DNA of 64,000 bases from Nocardia jiangxiensis NBRC 101359 (GCF_000308615.1 NZ_BAGB01000161.1:1-64000), one strand, 5' to 3'. Counted from the stretch's first letter, positions 46,682 through 55,411 are shown. Notes: generated by a model from the letters alone, not told the origin. Program-made: numbers and translations.

Positions 46682-47398
46682 ATGGCCGACAGCAGTGCAG
46701 TATCGAACAACGAATCAGCCGGAGTCGACTTCGACCTGATGTACCGCGGCGAGACAGTCGCCCAAGGCTTGAGCTTCGACCGGGTGCCCTGGGACATCGG
46801 GAGGCCGCAGCCACTGCTGGTGGAGTTCGAGAAGGCGGGCAGCATCACCGGTGAGGTACTCGACGCCGGCTGTGGACCGGGCGACACCGCCATCTACTTG
46901 GCCGGTCTCGGGTACCGGGTAACCGGGTTGGACATCGCGGCCGCGGCGATCGACCAGGCAAGCCGCCGTGCGGCGGAGCAAGGGGTGTCGATCGTGTTCG
47001 AGGTCGCCGACGCAACCGTCCTCGACGGATACGACGGCCAGTTCGACACAGTCGTAAGCAGCCAGCTCATTCACTGCCTGAATCCCGAGCAGCGTCGCGC
47101 GCATGTGGCCGCGCTGACCCGGGTGCTCGAACCCGGCGGCCGGTTGATCCAGTTCAGCGCCAACTTCGCCGCCGGCGTCGAAACCTTCGGGCTGTATTCC
47201 ATCTCGGAGGACGAATTGCGTACCACGTTCACAGCGCCGGACTGGTCGATCGTTGGTCTGCGAGCCGGCCATATGGAGGGCATCAAGCCGCCCATGCAGT
47301 TGTTGAATCAGTTCGCACAGTACAACTTCCACCCTGAATTCACCGATGACGGGCTGATGCTGATGCCCGTCTGGGCATTGGAAGCACAGCGGCTCTGA
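46682..47398 (+). CDS. Rv0560c-like SAM-dependent methyltransferase
   Basis: 238 residues from ATG 46682 with GAAAGGA about 9 bp upstream, the length of M. tuberculosis Rv0560c (about 241). The family pattern is clear: FDLMYRGETVAQGL, VPWDIGRPQPLLVEFEKAG and VLDAGCGPGDTAIYLA (SAM loop). Rv0560c-type enzymes methylate quinones, phenols and heterocyclic toxins and are induced by salicylate. It lies upstream of the halogenase/chorismate lyase cassette on the same strand, separated by 1.1 kb of decayed sequence, so a role in methylating the phenolic product is possible but unproven. Confidence 0.85.
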   Translation: MADSSAVSNNESAGVDFDLMYRGETVAQGLSFDRVPWDIGRPQPLLVEFEKAGSITGEVLDAGCGPGDTAIYLAGLGYRVTGLDIAAAAIDQASRRAAEQGVSIVFEVADATVLDGYDGQFDTVVSSQLIHCLNPEQRRAHVAALTRVLEPGGRLIQFSANFAAGVETFGLYSISEDELRTTFTAPDWSIVGLRAGHMEGIKPPMQLLNQFAQYNFHPEFTDDGLMLMPVWALEAQRL

Positions 47399-47527
47399 CG
47401 AAAGACAGGCGTTCCCTCCGACATGGCCGCCAAGGCATGATCCCGCACGGGCTCGACAAGCAGTTCGTGGATGCCCTGATGGCTCGATAGGCACGCGAGA
47501 TCGAACAGCCGATCGCGGTGACCAGCA

Positions 47528-47780
47528 ATGTCGAGGACATCGGTAGCAGGTCGTGCTTCGACGGGGAGCCGGCGGAGGTTCACCGTCGACGTGCGGGAAG
47601 CGTTGCGTGACTTGAATACTCGGTTGTCGCTACTCAATCGGAGGTTCGGTGGTCGGGTTGAGCTCGAGGATGTCGATTGGACGTGCCTGGATCTGATCAA
47701 CCGATATGGCCCGCTGTCCCCCTCGGCGCTCGCACGTCGTGCCGGGGCGCATCCCGCGACGATGACGGGGATCTTGGTCG
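47528..47780 (+). pseudogene. MarR-family regulator fragment, C-terminally truncated
   Basis: The translation EALRDLNTRLSLLNRRFGG, followed by VELEDVDWTCLDLINRYG and LSPSALARRAGAHPATMTGIL, is the N-terminal half of a MarR winged helix. After TGIL near 47780 the wing and dimerisation helix are replaced by unrelated Arg-rich sequence that ends within 40 codons. About half the protein is missing, so it should not be functional. A deletion or insertion breakpoint lies at about 47780. Confidence 0.6.
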
Positions 47781-48503
47781 GCCGACCGTACCGTCTACGG
47801 AGTCGCGACCGCGTGCGGTCTGGACCGCTGCAATGTTGCCGATGCGCAGCCGGCCGTGACGAAGATGGCCGAGCCGACGATCGAGGCTACCGCTGAGTAG
47901 CGTCTGCCCCGTCGGGGCGCGGCGCGGCTTGTCAGGACTCCTGGCGAACTGCCACCACGCCCTGCTCGGCGTGATGCAAAGGCAATCACGTTCCACCGCA
48001 AGCACTCCGCTCGGACCCGCCCGACCAGCACGGATCATGGCGCGTGTGTTGCGAATCCCCAGCTGTGCCGCACGCAAACCGGACAAACGTCGTATTATTG
48101 ACGGGCCGGAGAGCGGGGTGATGTATGACGAAGCAATCGTGATCGCAACCTCTTCCGATCCGTCTCTCGCCCTCTCCGCCTGGGCTGTTCACCGAAATCG
48201 GGACCACCACAACGTGATGCGGTAACGATTGTCGTGACACCGTGTTCCCGTGCCGCTGTCGCAGATACCCCATGCCCTAGCAGCTATTTTTCAGCTACTG
48301 TTGGTGCATCTGCAATTGCATCGTAAATCACTGTTTCCCTTAGGGTTTCAAGATCACCTGTTAGGCTAGTTACCCGTGCGCCGTCATATAGTTAACTAGC
48401 GGCTACGGAGGTTGCGGATTCTGTCGTTCGACATGTGACCCGGGCTCGATTCTGCCGCTATGACGCGGCGCACGATCTTGTTCGCACGTTCCAGGGAGTT
48501 GCT
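47781..48503. other. Decayed/regulatory region upstream of the halogenase cassette
   Basis: No intact gene is supported. From about 48270 to 48420 the base composition becomes markedly AT-richer than the rest of the window, which suggests a promoter region or foreign origin. It contains the inverted repeat at 48365-48400. Confidence 0.5.
48365..48400. promoter_or_regulatory. Inverted repeat GCTAGTTA-N20-TAACTAGC upstream of the halogenase
   Basis: Perfect 8-bp arms separated by 20 bp, 104 bp before the halogenase ATG. It could be a paired operator with half-sites about 2.7 helical turns apart, or a weak RNA stem in the leader. Confidence 0.45.
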
Positions 48504-50000
48504 ATGGGGAACAAGGAAAATCCACACGTTCTGGTTGTCGGCGGAGGTCCGGCGGGTTCGACCGCTGCCGCGCTGCTCGCACGGTCCGGAGTGCAGGTGA
48601 CCCTCCTGGAGCGGGATACGTTCCCGCGCTACCACATCGGAGAGTCGCTGCTGGCCTCGTGCCTGTCCACCCTGCGGATATCCGGTGCCTACGACAAGGT
48701 CGCCGCGCACGGCTTCCAGATCAAGCGGGGCGGCTACTTCCAATGGCAGCACGACACCTGGCTGCTGGACTGGGACAAGCTGGTCGACGCCGAGGCGTGG
48801 TCATGGCAGGTCGAACGTGCCGAGTTCGACGACCTGCTGCTGCGCAACGCCTCCGATCAGGGCGCGCGGGTCATAGAACAAGCGAGGGTCACCAATATCG
48901 TGTTCGACGGTGAGCGCCCGACCGCGGCGGATTGGGTCAAGGCCGACGACGACACCGTCCACACGCTCGAATTCGACTTCCTCGTCGACGCCACCGGCCG
49001 AGATGGCCTGTTGGCCAAGCATTTCGGTATGCGTCGTCAGCATCCGGCGTTCCGCAACGTCGCGGTCTGGTCGTACTGGAAGGGTGCGCACCTACACCCC
49101 GATAGCCCCGAGGGCGCGATCAACGTCGCGTCCACCGAGGAGGGTGGCTGGTTCTGGAACATCCCGCTCTCCGACGGCCGCAACAGTGTCGGATACGTGG
49201 TGTCCGCGAAGCTCGCCGCGGAGAAATTACGCGGCCACGACTCGCGGCAGTCCTACTATCTGGACACGATCGCGGCCAGCAAACCGATGACCGCAATGCT
49301 CCAGGGCGCGGAGCAGGTCGCCGAGGTGAAGGCCGAGCAGGACTATTCGTATGTCGCGGACCGGTTCTGCGGTCCCGGCTACGCCCTGGTCGGTGACGCG
49401 GCCTGCTTCCTGGATCCGCTGCTGTCCACCGGAGTGCACCTGGCGACCTATTCCGGGCTGGTGTCCGCGGCCGCGATCGCGACCACGCTGCGCGGCGAGA
49501 TGAGTGAGACCGACGCCCTGGCTTACTACGAGTACACCTATCGCCGCGCCTACACGCGGTTCCTGTCGCTGGTCTCGCGCATGTACGAGCACTACGTCGG
49601 GTCCGAGGAGTACTTCGCGCACGCGCACAAGCTCACCGAGGTCTACCAAGGTGACTCGCCGGAGCAGTCGTTCACGCGCATCATGGCCGGGCTGACCGAT
49701 GTCGGCGAAACCGCGGGCACGCAGGAGCGGACCGGAACCGAGGTGATCGCCTCCGAGGCCGAGCGCCTGCACACCGACCCGGACACCGACGGGGTGAACA
49801 TCAAATACATGGGCGGACTGGACATGTCACCGGTCTGGGACCACTGGCGCGACCCGCTGGTGGACACCGACATGGGTGAGCTCCGGATCACCACCGAGCC
49901 GGTGTTCGGCCTGACCACGCGCCCGCGCAGCGACGCTGAACGCGAGGCGGTGTCTCGCCCGGTCCTACCGCCGCGTCATGGCGCCGGTGCCGCACACTAG
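48504..50000 (+). CDS. Flavin-dependent halogenase (phenol/pyrrole or carrier-bound type)
   Basis: 498 residues from ATG 48504 with GGGAG upstream. Diagnostic motifs: FAD loop VVGGGPAGSTAAALLA (GGGPAG at 13-18), the conserved Lys of QIKRGG (Lys74) that holds the hypohalous acid or haloamine, GGWFWNIP (the GWxWxIP halogenase motif, about residues 214-221) and FLDPLLSTGVHLA near 301-313, which is typical of the non-tryptophan branch (PltA, CmlS, Bmp-like). It chlorinates or brominates an electron-rich aromatic using FADH2, O2 and halide, and needs a flavin reductase, not seen nearby. The chorismate lyase 37 bp downstream suggests a hydroxybenzoate substrate. Confidence 0.92.
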   Translation: MGNKENPHVLVVGGGPAGSTAAALLARSGVQVTLLERDTFPRYHIGESLLASCLSTLRISGAYDKVAAHGFQIKRGGYFQWQHDTWLLDWDKLVDAEAWSWQVERAEFDDLLLRNASDQGARVIEQARVTNIVFDGERPTAADWVKADDDTVHTLEFDFLVDATGRDGLLAKHFGMRRQHPAFRNVAVWSYWKGAHLHPDSPEGAINVASTEEGGWFWNIPLSDGRNSVGYVVSAKLAAEKLRGHDSRQSYYLDTIAASKPMTAMLQGAEQVAEVKAEQDYSYVADRFCGPGYALVGDAACFLDPLLSTGVHLATYSGLVSAAAIATTLRGEMSETDALAYYEYTYRRAYTRFLSLVSRMYEHYVGSEEYFAHAHKLTEVYQGDSPEQSFTRIMAGLTDVGETAGTQERTGTEVIASEAERLHTDPDTDGVNIKYMGGLDMSPVWDHWRDPLVDTDMGELRITTEPVFGLTTRPRSDAEREAVSRPVLPPRHGAGAAH

Positions 50001-50037
50001 CGGCCGAATCACCAGGGCTCCCGGTGTGTACCGATAA

Positions 50038-50727
50038 ATGGAGTCGGCCGTGACGGTCACTCGTTCCGCCCCCGGCCCGCTGGGCGAACCGACGCCCGGC
50101 GGGCCGGGGTTCCGGACGAGTGCGGCTGCACAGATCGAGCGCTTCCACCACCCCACGACCCGGGCCCTGCTGGCGAGTGAGAGCCTGACAACCATGGCGC
50201 TCGAACGCCTCGTGGCAAGCCGTCTGACTGTGCGGGTGATGGATCAGGACGAGGTCGCGATCCCTGCGCTGCCCGCGTTCATCGTCGGTGTGCTTCAGTT
50301 GCGCGCAGCCGACCGCGTCCTGATCCGGCGCTCGCACCTGGTCACCGCCGAGCTGACCGTGTCGATCAACTACGTTGCGGCCGTGGCGCAACCGGCCCAA
50401 GCGAGCGGGATCGCCGATCTCGGTACTCCGATCGGCCGCGGACTGATCGCCCGCGGGCTGAGCCAGCGCCGCCGGATCATGTGGGCAGGCGCAAAGACGT
50501 GGCCGGACGGGCGTGCCTGTGCCGCACGGGCATACGCGATGTCACTCGACGATCGCCCGGTGTGCTGGATTCGGGAGGCATTCAACCCGGCTGTGGTCCC
50601 GCCCGAACACGCCATGGTGTGGCTGCCGGAACCCGAATTGCGGGACGAACCCGACCAGGAAGTCCGAAAGACCATCCGCTCGAACGAATTTCGCGATACG
50701 TTCGGATCCGAGGAGACGCGAGAGTGA
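50038..50727 (+). CDS. Chorismate lyase (hydroxybenzoate synthase, UbiC/DUF98-like)
   Basis: 229 residues from ATG 50038; a GTG at 50050 with TGGAG 6 bp upstream is an equally good start. The pattern of chorismate pyruvate-lyases is visible: RFHHPTTRALLASESLTT, LTVRVMDQDE, VLIRRSHLVTAEL, the TPIGRGLIARGLSQRRR stretch and CWIREAFNP. These enzymes release pyruvate from chorismate to give 4-hydroxybenzoate (3-hydroxybenzoate in some). It sits between the halogenase (37 bp) and the antiporter (4-bp overlap), so hydroxybenzoate is the probable halogenation substrate or building block. Confidence 0.8.
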   Translation: MESAVTVTRSAPGPLGEPTPGGPGFRTSAAAQIERFHHPTTRALLASESLTTMALERLVASRLTVRVMDQDEVAIPALPAFIVGVLQLRAADRVLIRRSHLVTAELTVSINYVAAVAQPAQASGIADLGTPIGRGLIARGLSQRRRIMWAGAKTWPDGRACAARAYAMSLDDRPVCWIREAFNPAVVPPEHAMVWLPEPELRDEPDQEVRKTIRSNEFRDTFGSEETRE

Positions 50728-52013
50728 ACATTCCCACCGTCACGGTCCTGCTGGACCTGGTCCTGATCATGGTGGCGGCCCGCATCCTGGGATGGCTGGC
50801 CGAGAAGATCGGTCAGCCACCGGTGATCGGAGAGATCGCGGCCGGAATCCTGGCCGGCCCCACCATCATCGGCCATCACCTCTCAGCAGTGCTGTTCCCG
50901 CACGACGCCCGCTCCTCACTCAATCTGCTGGCCAACATCGGCGTGGCAACGTTCATGTTCGTCGCGGGCCTGGAACTCGACCGCGGCATATTTGCTGGCG
51001 CCCGCCGGTCGATCCCCGCGATATCGGCGGCCGCCTACATTGTGCCCTTCGCGTTGGGCAGCGGCATCGCGGTCACCGCCCTGGCGCGCTACCAGACCGG
51101 CAACCGGCTGCACTTCGCCCTCTACATCGGCTGCGCACTGGCCGTCACCGCTTTCCCGGTCCTTGCGCGAATCCTGCACGACCGCAACCTGGTACACACC
51201 GAGATCGGCCAGCTCAGCCTGGCCTGCGCGGCGCTGGTCGACATCATGGCCTGGGCTGTGCTGGCGGTGGTGCTGGCGCTGGCGCACCCGGGAGGCACGC
51301 AATGGCGGCTGATTCTGTTGATCCCGCTCGTCGGGCTGCTGTGGTGGGTCCTGCGGCCGGCGCTGGGGCGGATCTCCCAGATCGGCACCGCCCAGACGAT
51401 GATCGTGCTCGGTGTCGGTGGCGCCCTGGCCGTCGCCGCGATCACCGAATGGATCGGACTGCACCTGATCTTCGGCGCGTTCGCCTTCGGCGTCATATTT
51501 CCCCGCGAACGTCGCCAGGCGGTGGAATCCGGCGTCCGGGTCCTCAGCGCGGTCCTGCTGCCCGGATTCTTCGTCGTCGCGGGCCTGGCCGTCGACCTCA
51601 GCTCGATCGACTCGACCGCGATCGGCGAACTCGCGGTCATCATCGCTGTCGCTGTACTGGGCAAAATCGGCAGCGTCTATCTCGCCGGTCGCCTGACCGG
51701 TATGAACGTGCGACCAGCCGCGGCGGTCGCGGCGCTGCTCAACACCCGCGGATTGACCGAGCTGGTCATTCTGTCCGTCGGCCTGACCACCGGCCTGATC
51801 GGACCCCAGCTGTATTCACTGCTGGTGGTCATGGCCCTGGTCACGACCGCATCGACCGCGCCGATACTTCGAATACTGGGCATGGGCCACGGCCCCGCCG
51901 AGATCACATCCTCAGCACACGCCGCCCAAACGACCGGCCCCCTGCTGCACAACAGCAACGCCGATGATGTTGCTGCGCTGACCGACTCCGAGCCAGACAG
52001 CGCTACTCGGTAA
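50724..52013 (+). CDS. CPA2-family cation:proton antiporter
   Basis: 429 residues from a GTG overlapping the lyase stop (GTGA), with GAGGAG upstream. There are about 12-13 hydrophobic helices with KefC/NapA-type landmarks: IGQPPVIGEIAAGILAGP, FMFVAGLELD, and the helix VTAFPVLARILHDRNL. A helix with LNTRGLTELVIL is the conserved CPA2 pore element. It exchanges K+ or Na+ for H+. As third gene of the cassette it may export the product or restore pH and ion balance against a halogenated phenol, which would act as an uncoupler (inference). Confidence 0.88.
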   Translation: MNIPTVTVLLDLVLIMVAARILGWLAEKIGQPPVIGEIAAGILAGPTIIGHHLSAVLFPHDARSSLNLLANIGVATFMFVAGLELDRGIFAGARRSIPAISAAAYIVPFALGSGIAVTALARYQTGNRLHFALYIGCALAVTAFPVLARILHDRNLVHTEIGQLSLACAALVDIMAWAVLAVVLALAHPGGTQWRLILLIPLVGLLWWVLRPALGRISQIGTAQTMIVLGVGGALAVAAITEWIGLHLIFGAFAFGVIFPRERRQAVESGVRVLSAVLLPGFFVVAGLAVDLSSIDSTAIGELAVIIAVAVLGKIGSVYLAGRLTGMNVRPAAAVAALLNTRGLTELVILSVGLTTGLIGPQLYSLLVVMALVTTASTAPILRILGMGHGPAEITSSAHAAQTTGPLLHNSNADDVAALTDSEPDSATR

Positions 52014-52122
52014 CCAATGGATCACTGACGGCCACCGGCACTGCCGAGGGGGGCGACGTGGTCCCGCGCAGCTTCGAAGAGGGCGTCGAGCGGAGCGGGT
52101 CGCCGGGCGAGGCCAGCGTGCG

Positions 52123-52680
52123 TCAGAGTGCCCCTGAGGACCCCGGCCCGCCGGGTGAGGTAATCATCGCCTTCCCCTCCTCCTGCAACAGAATCCGCGC
52201 GAGTTCGCGGTGAAGCAAACCGGTGAGGTCCCCGGTCGGCTGCTCGCCGCTGGGCAGTCCTGCCGCGTGTTGGACGTAGCGGACAGCTTTGGCAGAGAAC
52301 GGGGCAGATACGCCAGAATCGGTCTTCTTGACCGCGACGAACAGTTCGAACGGCAGCGGCGGCGCCTGGAACAAGATCCGCGCCGCACTGCGCCAGGTGA
52401 TCAGGGAGTTCTCGGCGGCGCCAGGAAGCGTTTCGTCCGGTAACTGCTCGATGGCTCCGGCCAGGACATCGGTGATTGCGTCGATGCGATGTTCCGCGCT
52501 GATCCATGTGCCCGGCCGTAACGTTTTCACGATGCGTGTCAGGATCTCGAGAGCGACCGGGCTCTGACCATCGCGGCGGTTGACGGCTAGTGAAATGCTG
52601 TGCTGGCGAAGGATTTCGAGTTCCACCATCACGATACGCTGTTCCTGGTCGACCGCGGAAAACGCGGACATCGCTGGCAT
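52123..52680 (-). CDS. Hypothetical protein, possibly frameshifted near its 3' end
   Basis: 185 residues from ATG 52680 (52671 also possible). I do not recognise the family; it looks globular and helical, with VELEILRQHSISLAVNRRDG near the start. The composition is protein-like up to about residue 172. The frame then ends in a Gly/Ser-rich tail, while the neighbouring frame from about 52175 down to 52022 continues with protein-like sequence (DDYLTRRAGVLRGTLTHAGL ... APLDALFEAARDHVAPLG). A one-base indel in a G-rich run near 52170 would join the two. It is convergent with the antiporter gene. Confidence 0.45.
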   Translation of the reverse strand: MPAMSAFSAVDQEQRIVMVELEILRQHSISLAVNRRDGQSPVALEILTRIVKTLRPGTWISAEHRIDAITDVLAGAIEQLPDETLPGAAENSLITWRSAARILFQAPPLPFELFVAVKKTDSGVSAPFSAKAVRYVQHAAGLPSGEQPTGDLTGLLHRELARILLQEEGKAMITSPGGPGSSGAL

Positions 52681-52926
52681 ACAGCCGAGTATTCCACGAA
52701 CCAAGATCAACAGGCTACGTGAACGTTAATACTCCGATACCGAATAGTCGCTTTCCAGAACCGTATTCGCGGTACGCATCAACACAGAATCGGGCAGCTT
52801 CTCACCCCCGACACGATCCCGGTGCAGGCGCCGAGTCAACTCGCCTCGTCGCATGCCTCCAGGGCACTGGTCCGGATCCGCCCGCGACTGGACACGTCAT
52901 AGCCTTTCCTGAACTCCCACATCGGA

Positions 52927-53121
52927 ATAGTGTTGCGAGGCAACGTCTTCTACACCGACGCCGGAATTCGCTACGGCTTCCTGATCGGAGCCGGGACCGC
53001 GCTGGTCGGCGCGATCATCGCCCTCGCGATTCCGCGCACGATTCGGCAGCTGCGCGTGTCCGCCGCCACCGAATCCGCAGGCGCGGTGGATGGTTCGGGC
53101 GAGGCGATAGCCGTCGCGTAG
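52927..53121 (+). pseudogene. C-terminal fragment of an MFS transporter
   Basis: The readable piece GNVFYTDAGIRYGFLIGAGT followed by ALVGAIIALAIPRTIRQL is the last membrane helix and cytoplasmic tail of a DHA2/EmrB-type MFS exporter. There is no ribosome site, and the sequence upstream of 52927 does not continue the transporter in any frame. About 85-90% of the gene is missing. The fragment lies just past the halogenase cassette. Confidence 0.6.
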
Positions 53122-53235
53122 CAGTCACCAGCACCGCATCCGTACGGTCTGGCCGTGCGGATGCGGCTTGCGAAGCGAGTCCATGGCGCGCCGCTACCCG
53201 CCTCCCTACCGCACGGTGTCCGGTGCTGGCCGGTC

Positions 53236-53250
53236 GGTCCCGATCATCGG
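53236..53250. promoter_or_regulatory. Motif GGTCCCGATCATCGG upstream of the SnoaL-like gene
   Basis: Identical 15-mer to 56370-56384. It contains a GTCCC half-site with the spacer GATCATC, while the second half-site is imperfect (GGTAA). It lies about 73 bp before the SnoaL-like ATG. Confidence 0.55.
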
Positions 53251-53323
53251 TAACCTCCCGCCTCACCGGAACTGTTCGTGAGATCTTGTCGCACAGACGC
53301 ACACGAGAAAGGCCGATCATCGA

Positions 53324-53863
53324 ATGACCACCGCTGAACACGGAGACTCCCGCCCGATCGACGGGCCGACGGATATCGCGCACACCGTCGCGCGGCTCGC
53401 CGCCACCGAAGCGATTCGAGATCTGATCTACGCCTACTCCCACCTGATCGACCGCGGCGCGCTCGAGGAGGTGTCGGAACTGTTCTCCGACGCGGTCTAC
53501 GGGCAGTGCGACGGGGCAGGCGTCGCGATCGGCGTCGCGACCGTGCGAGACGCGGACGCCGTGCTCCGGGCGAACCGGGCGTTCGTCAAGATGCACGGCG
53601 ACCCACCCTCGCCTCGAACCGAACACGTCACCACGAATGTGCGAATCCAGGTGGCGGACAACAATATCGAGGCGTCCGCATGCTCCTACGTCACGGTGTT
53701 GCAGGCGGCTGGGGAGCTGCCGCTACAGCCCATCCTCACCGGCCGCTACTTCGACAAGTTCGCGCTCCTCGGCGGACAATGGCGGTTCACGCAGCGACTG
53801 TTCTGCGTCGACCACACCGGTGACCTGAGCGAGCACGCGCAACGCCGACTGCCCCGCGACTGA
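53324..53863 (+). CDS. SnoaL-like (NTF2-fold) protein
   Basis: 179 residues from ATG 53324 with GAAAGG upstream. The pattern of the SnoaL_4 type is visible: AATEAIRDLIYAYSHLIDRG, then LEEVSELFSDAVYG and TNVRIQVADNNIEASACSYV, ending with WRFTQRLF. Such proteins are small cone-shaped cyclases, isomerases, dehydratases or hydroxylases of aromatic and steroid-type substrates. It is divergent in function from, but next to, three SDRs and a thioesterase; a shared promoter motif with the SDR at 56464 suggests co-regulation. Confidence 0.82.
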   Translation: MTTAEHGDSRPIDGPTDIAHTVARLAATEAIRDLIYAYSHLIDRGALEEVSELFSDAVYGQCDGAGVAIGVATVRDADAVLRANRAFVKMHGDPPSPRTEHVTTNVRIQVADNNIEASACSYVTVLQAAGELPLQPILTGRYFDKFALLGGQWRFTQRLFCVDHTGDLSEHAQRRLPRD

Positions 53864-53906
53864 CCTCGGCGATGTGTGGCAGGGCCACCGCGGTCGAACC
53901 GGGCGT

Positions 53907-54695
53907 TCAGTCGACCTCCGGCGCCCACTGCACGCCGTTGATATGCGCACCACCGTCGACGAACAGCGTGTTGCCCGTGACGTACCGCGCATCGTCCCCG
54001 GCCAGGAACGCGACGGCCGGGCCGATGTCCTCGAGCGGGTCGCCGATGCGGCCCATCGGGTTCGCCGCGGCCATCGTCGCCGCCATCTGCGGGTTGGCCT
54101 CGACCACCCGCTGGTAGGCCGCGCTCTGCGCGCCGGGACAGATCACGTTGCAGCACACCTGTTTCGACGCCCACTCGCGAGCCGCCGTGCGGGTCAGCGC
54201 ACGCAACGCCTCCTTGGCCGCGTTGTAGGCCACCGAATACATGTGCGCGTTGACGCCGTTGAGGCTGGCCAGGTTGACGACCCGTCCGGTGCCGTGCGCC
54301 ACCAGTGCCGGGTAGGCGCGCTGCATGGCCCAGAACGCGGCCAGCACCGCCATGTCGAACCCGGCGGACATGTTCTCCGGCGACGTCTTCTCCAGCCGGG
54401 CGTACCCCTGCCCGCGCCAGGCATTGTTCACCAGGATGTCCAGCCGCCCGTACTCGGCCACGGCGGTGTCCACCATCGCCTCGACCTGCGACTGCCGCGT
54501 CACGTCGGTGTGCACGAACCTCGCACGCACACCCCAGGTTTCGCGCAACCACCGTGCGGTGTCCGCACCTGCCCTCTCATCGATCTCCGCGACCAGCACA
54601 TCCGCGCCCTCGCGAGCCAGTGCGCCGGCGATCCCGCGACCGACCCCCATTCCCGCGCCGGTGACGATCGCCGCCCGGCCGTCCAACTTGCCCAT
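53907..54695 (-). CDS. SDR-family oxidoreductase
   Basis: 262 residues: VTGAGMGVGRGIAGALA (cofactor loop), ILVNNAWRGQ in place of NNAG, catalytic Ser in LASLNGVNAH, YNAAKEALRA (Tyr-x3-Lys) and GNTLFVDGGAHING at the end. It belongs with the genes at 55412 and 56464 to one SDR subgroup that has xxAKEA instead of the more common xxASKAA. It is the last gene of a three-gene minus operon (SDR, thioesterase, SDR), 45 bp after the thioesterase. Confidence 0.88.
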   Translation of the reverse strand: MGKLDGRAAIVTGAGMGVGRGIAGALAREGADVLVAEIDERAGADTARWLRETWGVRARFVHTDVTRQSQVEAMVDTAVAEYGRLDILVNNAWRGQGYARLEKTSPENMSAGFDMAVLAAFWAMQRAYPALVAHGTGRVVNLASLNGVNAHMYSVAYNAAKEALRALTRTAAREWASKQVCCNVICPGAQSAAYQRVVEANPQMAATMAAANPMGRIGDPLEDIGPAVAFLAGDDARYVTGNTLFVDGGAHINGVQWAPEVD

Positions 54696-54740
54696 GGCAC
54701 CTCCATATTCGGTCCCGCGATCGTGTGATGCCTTGTGGCG

Positions 54741-55397
54741 CTAGCGCGGTCGAGGAACGGTCCTGTCGATGAACAACGCCTCCACCGAGACGCACAGCGT
54801 GCCGTCGGCCGTGCGGATCTCGCCGACCGAGCCGACCTTGCGACCGTCCTGCCACACCAACCGGCCGGTCACGGTGAGCGGCACGAACAATGGCGTCGGA
54901 CGGTGGTAGCGCACATTCAATTGCGCTGTGGCGCCGGTACGTCCGGCCCACGCGTTCGCGACACCGAGCGTGTGATCGAGCAGCAGCGCAGCCACTCCCC
55001 CGTGCACATGGCCCGGCGGTCCCTGATACGGGATGGTCACGGTGACAACACCTTCGACCGATCCGTCCGCGCGGCCCGCGAGGACAAGAGGCAGTGCGAT
55101 CGCGTTTTCCGGACCGGTGACCGGGTCGTGACGAGTGACCCCCTCACCGTGCCACATGTCGACCAGCCGTTCGGCAACCTCCGGAGCATGCTGATCGAGA
55201 TGGTCCGCGATGCTCTCGAGCTCCTCGGCCACCCGATCGAGATTCGCATTCGCGCGGTCGGTGCGCAGCAGGGCGTCGACCACTCGCCGCGCCGCAGCGG
55301 TCGCGCGATCGACGGGCACGTCCCGAGGCGCCGAGGTCAGTACCGTCCCGTCGGGCGAATTGTCCACCGTACGAGTGACTTTCGGGTGTTGATTCAT
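54741..55397 (-). CDS. PaaI/YdiI-type hot-dog thioesterase
   Basis: 218 residues from ATG 55397, which has GGAGAC 5 bp upstream; an ATG at 55415 overlapping the SDR stop is an alternative. A helical N-terminal extension precedes the hot-dog domain with GPPGHVHGGVAALLLDHTLG, the 4HBT helix, followed by TAQLNVRYHRPTPL. It should hydrolyse an acyl-CoA, perhaps an aromatic or short-chain one. It lies between two SDR genes in one operon. Confidence 0.85.
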   Translation of the reverse strand: MNQHPKVTRTVDNSPDGTVLTSAPRDVPVDRATAAARRVVDALLRTDRANANLDRVAEELESIADHLDQHAPEVAERLVDMWHGEGVTRHDPVTGPENAIALPLVLAGRADGSVEGVVTVTIPYQGPPGHVHGGVAALLLDHTLGVANAWAGRTGATAQLNVRYHRPTPLFVPLTVTGRLVWQDGRKVGSVGEIRTADGTLCVSVEALFIDRTVPRPR

Positions 55398-55411
55398 CGA
55401 GTCTCCTGCGT

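Noticed and set aside
52590..53327. 245-codon plus-strand frame
   Set aside because: Arg/Pro-rich; the only protein-like sequence here is the MFS tail in another frame.
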